Positions 1 through 5,631 of a DNA stretch of 10,479 nt are shown here, piece after piece. Origin of the DNA: Spirochaetaceae bacterium (GTDB lineage: Bacteria; Spirochaetota; Spirochaetia; DSM-2461). Numbering within the stretch: position 1 is the stretch's first letter; every line of letters starts with the position of its first letter. The translations under genes were made by a program, and so were the position numbers. The notes beneath the pieces were generated by a model that ran no database searches, was not told the origin of the DNA, and saw only the letters and a list, made by a program, of their open reading frames with translations. The stretch lies in the NCBI GenBank assembly GCA_016342385.1, contig JAEINM010000109.1, forward strand, positions 1 through 10,479, written 5' to 3'.

Positions 1-596
1 TTCAGTGAACGAACAAAATCCTCGGCACCTGAAAGGTCAGATTCATCTCCTCTTTCACAAGCCATAGTGACTTCATAAGGATTTTCGGGATCAGTAGTAT
101 CATTTGTATAGGTTATTGTCGCTGTGTCACCAGAAAAAGTAAAAGTATATGTCTCTATGGGAGGGTTTATCCAATCGAGAGTCGGCACGGCTTCTGGTGT
201 TCTGGAGGTGTAATAAAAGACAAAATAATTTATAACATTATCAACGATATTGATATCAGTGTATTTCTCATAAAAAGCTCGGGAAGTCTCAGTGATTTTT
301 AAATACCACTCAAGGTAATTTTCATCATTTTTTCCATCACCATCACCATCGTATTCCATTAAACCGTTTCCATTGCTGTCAATATCTGAATCATTAGCAA
401 AATAGTCATATGGTATAGGATATGTACCGGTATTGTCAGTGTAAGACGTTATTATCCAAACTCCTTCTGCTGTAGGTGCTGGGTCATCAGTTGTTGTATC
501 ATCGGTAGACGTATCGGTAACTGTCAGAAAATCACAGGACGATATAATGATTGCCAGGGCAAGCAATAGGGCAGAGAGCCAATTCAATTTTTTCAT
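1..596 (-). CDS. Partial lipoprotein with lipocalin-like core and Asp-rich calcium-type loops
   Basis: Partial gene: it starts at ATG 596-594 and the frame stays open to the left edge, giving 198 codons without a stop. GGAG at 602-605 (minus strand) is a good Shine-Dalgarno sequence. Residues 1-21 form a lipoprotein signal: Lys2-Lys3, a hydrophobic stretch, then ISSC with Cys21 as the likely lipidated residue. A Thr/Asp-rich linker (about 25-42) follows. Residues 44-52 (EGVWIITSY) and 149-164 (a YTFTFSGDTATITY strand pair) resemble the GxW and beta strands of lipocalin-like bacterial lipoproteins. Residues 71-91 carry two tandem DxDxNG/DGDGDG loops like thrombospondin type 3 or EF-hand calcium sites. 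The protein is probably anchored to the inner or outer membrane facing the periplasm or the surface. I do not recognise a specific family and its function is unknown. The existence of the gene is well supported; the domain reading is inference. Confidence 0.85.
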   Translation of the reverse strand, partial: MKKLNWLSALLLALAIIISSCDFLTVTDTSTDDTTTDDPAPTAEGVWIITSYTDNTGTYPIPYDYFANDSDIDSNGNGLMEYDGDGDGKNDENYLEWYLKITETSRAFYEKYTDINIVDNVINYFVFYYTSRTPEAVPTLDWINPPIETYTFTFSGDTATITYTNDTTDPENPYEVTMACERGDESDLSGAEDFVRSL

Positions 597-641
597 TTTT
601 TCTCCAAATTGTTTTTGATAACTTTTTAAAATAGAGGAAGT

Positions 642-670
642 ATATTAAATATAAATAATATGATTAACAA
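642..670 (-). promoter_or_regulatory. Possible sigma-70 promoter of the lipoprotein gene
   Basis: On the minus strand TTGTTA (670-665) and TAATAT (647-642) are separated by exactly 17 bp, each matching 4 of 6 consensus bases. Transcription would begin near 635, leaving a leader of about 39 nt that contains the GGAG ribosome site. The surrounding DNA is very AT-rich, so chance matches are likely. Confidence 0.35.
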
Positions 671-682
671 TTACATGAGATC

Positions 683-717
683 GAGAATCTGTCAAGCAAG
701 TACTATGACAGATTCTC
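683..717. repeat. Perfect 12-bp inverted repeat with 11-bp spacer
   Basis: GAGAATCTGTCA at 683-694 is repeated as its exact reverse complement TGACAGATTCTC at 706-717. It lies between the end of the methyltransferase gene (778) and the possible lipoprotein promoter, 12 bp upstream of the -35 element. Neither strand has a proper U tract after the stem, so it is not a canonical intrinsic terminator. It could be an mRNA 3' end structure for the upstream operon or an operator for the lipoprotein gene. The repeat is seen directly; its role is unknown. Confidence 0.7.
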
Positions 718-777
718 TTCTAATTCCTTAGTGTTAAGGGAGTTCCCATTTTCCGTTTTACGGCAGGTCAATCGGAA

Positions 778-1971
778 TTATTTATTTTTCTGAAACAATG
801 CAGCCCGCAGGCCTTTGTATTTTTTGTCTACAAACGGGGTGAATCCCCTTGTCTCTTTCAGGACTTTATGGATATCCGCACTTTTCCCGATAACAAAAAA
901 CCATCCCCCTGGTTTCAGGATCTTCTTGGCGGCTTCTTTCAGGTCTTTCTGCCAATCCGTTCCACTGATGGGATAGATGTCAAAGGCGGCGAAATCGAGA
1001 CTTTCACTCTCAATATTTTCACTCAACTGCGATTCAGTATAGAGGGGCAGCTCGACAGTCTCCAGTTCCGGTAGAGCCTTTTTCAGGTTCCGATTTGTCA
1101 TTTTTATCTGCAGGAGATCTCGTCCCGAGAGAATGACCTTAGAGAAAGTATTACTTCTTTTTACAGCTGAATAGACGGGAATATGCCCCTGTCCGGGATA
1201 CCAGAATAAGCCGGTTCCCCGTATCTGAAAGGGGTCAAGGATTTCAGCAGCGTGGGTTATTCTGAAACCAGGCTGGTCAAAATCGGGAATATTGTAGGCG
1301 GTATCCAAGGTATAGCTGGTTTTTTTTAGATAAAAGTCTCCATGGTTTCTCACATAAACAGCCATGTCATCTGTAGGATTCTCACATTTTTTACCTTGAA
1401 AATGAAAAACCGAATAGTTGTGGGTTTCCTCTTTATGGAGGAGTTCATGACCGAATTGTCTAATTGTTCTTTCGGCAAATGCCGCCAGGGGAGTGACTAT
1501 GACCACAGCGACTCTACCTTCCGGAGAAATAAAATTGACCGATCGTTTAAAGAAGTCCTGCAGAACAGTTTCTCCGGCTTTTGCCGGGATATTGGAGATC
1601 AGAAGATCATATTGTTCATTTTCAAGACCTTCCATTGCCAGTTTGTTCTCAATAACCATGTGACCGGCAGAATTCAGTTTGGCATTTTCTTTGGAAAAAG
1701 CAACAGCCAGAGCATCGCGGTCACACATGGTTACCATGGCATCGGGATTGGCCATTTTCAGACTTATCCCAATAACTCCGGTTCCACACCCGATATCGAG
1801 TACACTTTTGATATTCTCTGCCGGGATCTGCTGGGCAATAGATTTGAGAAGCACTTTTGAACCGCTGTCAATATCATTGCTGCTGAATAATCCAAGAGAG
1901 AGTTTGAATTTCATCTTCTCTCCCTTAAATTTAAAAGGTACTTCTTTATTTACAAAATCGTTTAAAATCAA
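778..1971 (-). CDS. Class I SAM-dependent methyltransferase, two-domain (MTS/RsmC-like)
   Basis: The 397-residue protein has an N-terminal methyltransferase domain with motif I LDIGCGTG (58-65), an acidic post-strand-2 residue in MCDRD (Asp84) and SNIPAKAG (126-133). The last occupies the place of the NPPF/NPPY motif of RsmC/RlmG-type N-methyltransferases. Residues about 270-397 look like a second Rossmann methyltransferase fold (KPGGWFFVIG, 353-362) without a glycine-rich SAM loop, so it is probably non-catalytic. The substrate is likely RNA, by family and by the efp neighbour, but not proven. The start is TTG at 1971, sharing TTGA with the efp stop, consistent with translational coupling. 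An ATG at 1914 has a better Shine-Dalgarno (GGGAGAG), but it would delete the FKFKG segment that normally precedes FSS..ID.G in this family, so TTG is preferred. In RsmC the degenerate copy is N-terminal; here the order is reversed. Confidence 0.85.
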   Translation of the reverse strand: MILNDFVNKEVPFKFKGEKMKFKLSLGLFSSNDIDSGSKVLLKSIAQQIPAENIKSVLDIGCGTGVIGISLKMANPDAMVTMCDRDALAVAFSKENAKLNSAGHMVIENKLAMEGLENEQYDLLISNIPAKAGETVLQDFFKRSVNFISPEGRVAVVIVTPLAAFAERTIRQFGHELLHKEETHNYSVFHFQGKKCENPTDDMAVYVRNHGDFYLKKTSYTLDTAYNIPDFDQPGFRITHAAEILDPFQIRGTGLFWYPGQGHIPVYSAVKRSNTFSKVILSGRDLLQIKMTNRNLKKALPELETVELPLYTESQLSENIESESLDFAAFDIYPISGTDWQKDLKEAAKKILKPGGWFFVIGKSADIHKVLKETRGFTPFVDKKYKGLRAALFQKNK

Positions 1972-2537
1972 CTGTTTATTCGTTCCTGATATTCTTTTGT
2001 ATCTACGCTGATTCTGATTTTTTCACCTTGTTTAATAAAAATAGGAACCTTTACGGTCAGTCCTGTTTCTACTTTCACATATTTAGAAGCACCGGTTACA
2101 GTGTCGCCTTTTACCCCGTCTTCCGCTTCTGTTACAACTAAATCCATTTTTGGCGGTAGTTTAATGTCTAGAGCTTCATCTCCCCATCTTACAACTTTGT
2201 ATGTGTCTCCCTCTTTCATGAAATAGCCCTTGTCCTCCAGTCCTGGAACTGGAACTTCGTACTGGTCAAATGTTTCAGCATTCATAAAATGGTAGCTCTC
2301 TCCATCGGAGTAGAGAAACTGGGAATCAACATCTTCCACATCAATCTCATCAATATTATCCTGAGCTTTATGAGTTATTTTTAGAACTGATCCGTTTCTA
2401 AGATTCTTTAGTTTTAATCTGCAGAAAGAAGATCCCTTTCCGGGATTGACAAATTCTCTTTCCACTACAAGATAGGGGATTTCTTTTTCTAGGATAAAGA
2501 TCCCTTTTTCTATTGCGCCGGCTTTTATCTGACCCAT
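1968..2537 (-). CDS. efp: Translation elongation factor P
   Basis: EF-P binds between the P and E sites and relieves ribosome stalling on polyproline stretches. The 189-residue length is typical (about 188), with the three beta-barrel domains in order. The tip loop of domain I reads VNPGKGSS, with Lys34 at the position modified by (R)-beta-lysine in E. coli. The central KAQDNIDEIDVED segment and the C-terminal KQGEKIRISVDTKEY block are characteristic. The start at 2537 has AAAGGA about 8 nt upstream. Its modifying enzyme EpmA is encoded upstream on the same strand, separated by a small coiled-coil gene. The lysine aminomutase EpmB, needed to supply beta-lysine, is not in this window. The stop overlaps the start of the methyltransferase gene. 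Confidence 0.97.
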   Translation of the reverse strand: MGQIKAGAIEKGIFILEKEIPYLVVEREFVNPGKGSSFCRLKLKNLRNGSVLKITHKAQDNIDEIDVEDVDSQFLYSDGESYHFMNAETFDQYEVPVPGLEDKGYFMKEGDTYKVVRWGDEALDIKLPPKMDLVVTEAEDGVKGDTVTGASKYVKVETGLTVKVPIFIKQGEKIRISVDTKEYQERINS

Positions 2538-2571
2538 TTATATATTCCTTTATTCTTAATTTCGAGTAGTG

Positions 2572-2580
2572 AGTATACCA
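2572..2580 (-). promoter_or_regulatory. Extended -10 promoter for efp
   Basis: TGGTATACT on the minus strand (2580-2572) is a TGn extended -10 with a hexamer matching TATAAT at 5 of 6 bases. No good -35 lies 17 bp upstream, which is typical of extended -10 promoters. Transcription would start near 2565, giving a leader of about 28 nt that contains the AAAGGA ribosome site of efp. This would let efp be expressed independently of epmA. Confidence 0.45.
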
Positions 2581-2667
2581 CTAAGGGGAAATAATAGCCA
2601 TATGCAACCAATGGTACTATTGCCATTATTGTATACATAATTACCATTTAAAAAGTGAAACAGGATA

Positions 2668-2814
2668 TCAGGATTTATTGATTTTAATAAGTTCTTCTTT
2701 TTCTTTCTGCAATTTTTCTATGACCATCTTTAGCTCATAGATTTTTTCCTGCTGGATTTTAAAGGCTATTCTATAGTCTTTGACTTTCTCTTCCAGAACC
2801 GTTGTATTGTTCAT
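2668..2814 (-). CDS. Small 48-residue coiled-coil protein
   Basis: ATG at 2814 and TGA at 2670-2668 enclose 48 codons in the gap between epmA and efp. The protein is charged, rich in Lys/Glu/Ile/Leu, and has no signal peptide or membrane segment. An unbroken heptad register runs from L7 through V11, Y14, F18, Q21, I25, L28, I32, L35, K39 and L42 with strict 4-3 spacing. It should therefore form one continuous helix and probably dimerise, in the style of SlyX or ZapB, although I cannot assign it to either family. An in-frame ATG at 2823 would add three residues (MLK). No convincing Shine-Dalgarno precedes either start, which is the main reason for doubt. Strand and position suggest co-transcription with epmA or efp. 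Function unknown. Confidence 0.6.
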   Translation of the reverse strand: MNNTTVLEEKVKDYRIAFKIQQEKIYELKMVIEKLQKEKEELIKINKS

Positions 2815-2876
2815 TTTTAACATAATAGTACAACATGTGGGAAAAATCTTGACATATTCAAAATATTTTACTTTTT

Positions 2877-2951
2877 TTAAAATTCATTAACTATTTTTAC
2901 GACAGGAATACCTGATTCTAAATCTTCCGATTCTTCTCTGATCTTATTTAT
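2877..2951 (-). other. Coding-like -1 frame extension after the epmA stop
   Basis: Directly after the last sense codon of epmA (AAA, 2953-2951) the -1 frame stays open for 24 codons, ending at TAA 2879-2877. The predicted peptide is charged and protein-like (motifs EESEDLES and IPVVKIVNEF). An A5 run just before the epmA stop would allow a one-base slip on Lys AAA. The same frame is open back to about 2984 but has no ATG, GTG or TTG. It may be a frameshift tail, a remnant of a longer gene, or chance. Confidence 0.25.
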
Positions 2952-3904
2952 TTTTGAGGAAATAATATCACCCTTTGAATAGAGGTTTCACCGGTGAAAA
3001 GCATGATTAAACGGTCCATTCCCAGGGCTACTCCCGAGCAGTCAGGGAAATGAGGGCCGAAATATTCATGATAATGATCGTTGACAGGATGACTAACCGG
3101 AGAAATCTCATCTTTATAAGCCTTTTCCTCTTTGTAGTACTCTTTAATTTTGGAAGGATTTTTTTCCTCAGAGAAACAATTGGCCAATTCCATTCCCCCT
3201 CCATAGAGTTCCCAGCGTTCGGACCAGATCGTCCCAGGGAGATCCTTAGCCAGAGTTTTAATTCTCGATGGATAGTTGTAGAGAACCAGTGGTTTATCCT
3301 GAGGGAGGGAGGGTTCAACCATCTGGAGGAATATGCGGTTGAATAAAACTTCCCAGTTGTCTCCTTGTTCTGTCTCAATATTGAGTCTTCTGCAGAGTTC
3401 TTCTAATTGTGATTCATCATAGTTTTTTTCCAGAGAGTAACCGGTATAGTTCAGAAAAGCTTCCTCCATAGTCATTTTTCTGAAAGGAGGTTTAAGATTT
3501 TCCGGTGTATGCTCTGTGGTCAGTGCATGGAACAGATCCTCAGTCTCCTTAATGTTATCCATATAGGAAAATCCGGTTTTATACCATTCGAGCATGGTGA
3601 ATTCCGAATTGTGATGGATCCCCGACTGCTCGCTGTTTCTAAAACTCTTACAGATCTGAAAGATATCTCCGCTACCCTGTGACAGAAGTTTTTTCATCCA
3701 TATCTCCGGGGAGGGGATGAGAAAGAGGTCCCGATTCCCTCTGTAGGGATTAATCAGTTCTGTTTTGAATATCTCGATACTCGATTCGGGAATCAGGTCC
3801 GGTGAAAGCAGGGGAGTGTCAACTTCAAGATAATTTCTGTCTTTGAAGAATCGACGGACATTTTCTGTAATCTGGGAGCGTTTTTTTATTATTTCATGGT
3901 TCAT
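2948..3904 (-). CDS. epmA: EF-P lysyl-lysine ligase EpmA (PoxA/GenX)
   Basis: This is a paralogue of the class II lysyl-tRNA synthetase catalytic core that activates (R)-beta-lysine and transfers it to Lys34 of EF-P instead of to tRNA. From ATG 3904 it is 318 residues (E. coli EpmA is 325) and lacks the N-terminal anticodon-binding domain. Motif 2 is visible as FRNSE...HNSEFTMLEWY (88-108) and motif 3 as SGVALGMDRL (290-299). The Ala at 293 matches the Ala (A298 in E. coli) that distinguishes EpmA from LysRS, which has Gly there. The frame is open to a TTG at 3931, but that codon lies inside the likely promoter and adds only nine residues not expected in the family, so ATG 3904 is chosen. There is no Shine-Dalgarno; the mRNA may be leaderless. 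It is followed by the small coiled-coil gene and efp. Confidence 0.95.
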   Translation of the reverse strand: MNHEIIKKRSQITENVRRFFKDRNYLEVDTPLLSPDLIPESSIEIFKTELINPYRGNRDLFLIPSPEIWMKKLLSQGSGDIFQICKSFRNSEQSGIHHNSEFTMLEWYKTGFSYMDNIKETEDLFHALTTEHTPENLKPPFRKMTMEEAFLNYTGYSLEKNYDESQLEELCRRLNIETEQGDNWEVLFNRIFLQMVEPSLPQDKPLVLYNYPSRIKTLAKDLPGTIWSERWELYGGGMELANCFSEEKNPSKIKEYYKEEKAYKDEISPVSHPVNDHYHEYFGPHFPDCSGVALGMDRLIMLFTGETSIQRVILFPQK

Positions 3905-3912
3905 CGGGGCTA

Positions 3913-3941
3913 AGTATAAAATATTGATCAATCATTGTTAA
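3913..3941 (-). promoter_or_regulatory. epmA promoter placing the start site at the ATG
   Basis: On the minus strand TTAACA (3941-3936) and TATACT (3918-3913) each match 5 of 6 consensus bases with a 17-bp spacer. Predicted transcription start is about 3906, two bases before the epmA ATG, so the transcript would be essentially leaderless. This also argues against the upstream TTG start. A 10-bp palindrome, ATTGATCAAT (3923-3932), sits in the spacer and could be an operator. Confidence 0.6.
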
Positions 3942-3968
3942 TGGCTGAATCGTAAAAAGATCTGGGAG

Positions 3969-3995
3969 AAAAAAAAAGCTCCCAACCGGGAGCTT
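3969..3995 (-). terminator. Rho-independent terminator after the ferredoxin gene
   Basis: On the minus strand AAGCTCCC (3995-3988) pairs perfectly with GGGAGCTT (3983-3976) around a GGTT tetraloop, followed by a run of nine T (3977-3969). It lies 12 bp beyond the ferredoxin stop codon and separates that gene from the epmA promoter. Confidence 0.93.
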
Positions 3996-4006
3996 GCTGA
4001 ATCAGA

Positions 4007-4177
4007 TTATGCGTTAATACACTCAGTGGGACAAACGTCAGCACATGCGCCACAGTCAATACATAGATCTGCATCGATGATTCTTGCATCATCTTTTTCT
4101 GAGATTGCATCTACCGGACATTCACCTTCACAGGCTGCACAGTTTACACAGTCTTCTTTTACTATTGAATAAGCCAT
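4007..4177 (-). CDS. 2[4Fe-4S] ferredoxin
   Basis: A 56-residue clostridial-type ferredoxin, a small cytoplasmic electron carrier for low-potential redox enzymes. Cluster motif 1 is C10-x2-C13-x2-C16-x3-C20-P and motif 2 is C39-x2-C42-x2-C45-x3-C49-P, in the usual pseudo-twofold arrangement. An additional Cys53 follows in CPTECINA and is not a standard ligand. The ATG at 4177-4175 is preceded by GGGGA about 6 nt upstream. A promoter-like pair at 4228-4256 and the strong terminator at 3969-3995 make it a probable monocistronic unit, though no terminator separates it from the upstream acetyltransferase gene. Its redox partner is not encoded in this window. Confidence 0.95.
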   Translation of the reverse strand: MAYSIVKEDCVNCAACEGECPVDAISEKDDARIIDADLCIDCGACADVCPTECINA

Positions 4178-4227
4178 TTTTTCCCCGTTATATCTTGGTT
4201 AAAAGATAAATGAATTAATTTATATTG

Positions 4228-4256
4228 AAGATAATCTATTGAAATGGTTTTATCAA
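4228..4256 (-). promoter_or_regulatory. Likely promoter of the ferredoxin gene
   Basis: On the minus strand TTGATA (4256-4251, 5 of 6) and TATCTT (4233-4228, 4 of 6) are spaced by 17 bp. Transcription would start near 4221, with a leader of about 44 nt carrying the GGGGA ribosome site. Confidence 0.5.
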
Positions 4257-4269
4257 GACCTTTCTCGTA

Positions 4270-4710
4270 TTAATTCTTTTTTGCATATCCCGTTAGACTT
4301 TTTCTCATATGTCTGTGATCTATTCCCGCTTCGGAAAAGACCTCTCCATAAGCTACATAGCCGAGTTTTTCATAAAAGGGGACAGCGTGGCATTGAGAAT
4401 TTAATTCAACAGAATCAAAACCGAGTTCAAAAGCAACCTCTTCGATCTGCCTCATCATTTCTTTACCAATCCCGTACTTCCTATATTCCTTTAATACGCC
4501 TACACGTCCAATGTGTCCCTCATCGGTCAATCGCGCTGTTCCTACGGGTTTTCCATCGGCTGTTGCCAGAATATGGGTATATCTGGCATCAGCTTCCTCC
4601 ACTTCAAGTTCAACAGGAACATTCTGGCCAATGACAAATACCTCATATCTGACAGCACTCAGTTCTTCTTTGTGCCTGCTCCAATCGGCAACTATGTATT
4701 TCAGATCCAT
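4270..4710 (-). CDS. GNAT family N-acetyltransferase
   Basis: A 146-residue single-domain GNAT protein that uses acetyl-CoA to acetylate an amine substrate. The acetyl-CoA pyrophosphate loop (motif A) is RKYGIG at 77-82, following the strand HIGRVGVL (66-73). Motif B is PFYEKLGYV at 111-119. The N-terminal VRYEVFVIGQNVP (20-32) and the tail EAGIDHRHM (127-135) resemble the YjcF/ElaA-like subgroup, whose substrates are not established. The start ATG at 4710 has AAGGA about 7 nt upstream and overlaps the end of the cation transporter gene by 10 nt, so it is the last gene of that operon. No transcription terminator is visible after it. Confidence 0.92.
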   Translation of the reverse strand: MDLKYIVADWSRHKEELSAVRYEVFVIGQNVPVELEVEEADARYTHILATADGKPVGTARLTDEGHIGRVGVLKEYRKYGIGKEMMRQIEEVAFELGFDSVELNSQCHAVPFYEKLGYVAYGEVFSEAGIDHRHMRKSLTGYAKKN

Positions 4711-5630
4711 AAATCATCCTTTTTCAGACCATATTTTTCCGTGTGTTCTCCACCCCCCGACGGTTCGATATGGATCATGACATCATAAATATTATCAATG
4801 GAATTTTTAATTTCCTCATCAATTCGCAAAGCGATATCATGTCCTTCTTTAACAGTTAGGTTACCATCTACTTCAATATCAAGATCCACCACATAAAACC
4901 TGTTCATCTTTCTTATGCGTACTTTGTGCGGATTGGAAACTCCGCCGACCCGCTCGGAAGCTTCGAATACTTTCTGATATATTTCCTTATCATCAATTGA
5001 ATCCATCAATTCTATAGATGTCTCCATAAAGATGGAGAACGCCACTTTAATTATCCAGAGACTGACCGCAAGGGCAATGATGGTATCTATGAGGGGAATA
5101 TTCAGAAGACGTGTCATTAATATTCCCAAAAGAACTGTGAAGGAAATAAAGATATCATTTCTCATATTTTTAGCATCGGCTATGAGCATGGGGGACTCGG
5201 TTTTTCTTCCTGTACGGAATTTGTAGAAAGCCAGAAGGAATTTTCCGATTATTGAAATTAGTGTTGCATAAATGGCCAATTGTCCTGGTATTTCCTTACT
5301 GACCTGAAAAATAATCTCTTTGACAGATTTCACAGCCAGTTGAGCTCCGGCAAAAAATATGACGATTGATAGTATTTTTGTTGAAATTGTCTCAGCTCTT
5401 TCATGCCCCCAAGGATGTTCTCTGTCTGGTGGTTCAGAAGAGAAGATCGCCGTAAAGAATGTAATAATAGAGGTGACCACATCTGTAGTTGAATCTATTC
5501 CATCACCAATTAATGCAAGAGAATTGGCACTTATTCCTATAATCACTTTCATGGCGGCAAGCATGGCATTTCCAAGGCCACTTATAATTGAAGACTGTTT
5601 GATCAGTCGGCTTCTTTTTTTATCATCCAT
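4701..5630 (-). CDS. Cation diffusion facilitator (CDF) family metal transporter
   Basis: A 309-residue inner-membrane exporter exchanging divalent metal for protons. It has hydrophobic helices across roughly 12-205 and a cytoplasmic ferredoxin-like C-terminal domain (about 210-290). TM2 carries the metal-site pair D46-xxx-D50 (GDGIDSTTD). The conserved HPWGHERAE loop is at 72-80. TM5 reads ADAKNMRND (151-159), so the second half of the site is N155/D159 rather than the His/Asp of zinc exporters such as YiiP. By analogy with MntE-type proteins this suggests manganese or iron rather than zinc; that is inference. The ATG at 5630 is one base after the PilZ stop codon and has no clear Shine-Dalgarno, consistent with translational coupling. 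Confidence 0.94.
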   Translation of the reverse strand: MDDKKRSRLIKQSSIISGLGNAMLAAMKVIIGISANSLALIGDGIDSTTDVVTSIITFFTAIFSSEPPDREHPWGHERAETISTKILSIVIFFAGAQLAVKSVKEIIFQVSKEIPGQLAIYATLISIIGKFLLAFYKFRTGRKTESPMLIADAKNMRNDIFISFTVLLGILMTRLLNIPLIDTIIALAVSLWIIKVAFSIFMETSIELMDSIDDKEIYQKVFEASERVGGVSNPHKVRIRKMNRFYVVDLDIEVDGNLTVKEGHDIALRIDEEIKNSIDNIYDVMIHIEPSGGGEHTEKYGLKKDDLWI

Positions 5631-5631
5631 G

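Noticed and set aside
343..354. Short CCATCA tandem repeat
   Set aside because: It is only the Asp-Gly codon repeat within the lipoprotein's acidic loop, not a separate repeat or CRISPR unit.
1342..1860. Long plus-strand open frame (172 codons) opposite the methyltransferase
   Set aside because: The minus-strand frame carries recognisable SAM motifs; the plus-strand translation is an irregular, cysteine- and histidine-rich shadow with no domain.
2849..2854. Perfect TTGACA on the plus strand
   Set aside because: No -10 element lies at the right spacing and no plus-strand gene follows.
3920..3930. 11-mer AATATTGATCA shared by the epmA promoter and the ahcY leader (8704-8714)
   Set aside because: In AT-rich DNA an 11-bp match between two intergenic sites is expected by chance; only the epmA copy extends to a full palindrome.
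3896..3935. A 13-codon frame starting at ATG 3935 and overlapping the epmA start, as a possible leader peptide
   Set aside because: It begins inside the likely promoter upstream of the predicted start site, has no ribosome site and no attenuator-like structure.
3928..4110. A 60-codon minus-strand frame overlapping the ferredoxin and its terminator
   Set aside because: It reads the ferredoxin cysteine codons out of frame and runs through the terminator hairpin; the ferredoxin frame at 4177-4007 is clearly the real one.
4239..4788. Three plus-strand frames opposite the acetyltransferase gene
   Set aside because: They mirror a well-supported GNAT gene and have no Shine-Dalgarno or recognisable motif.
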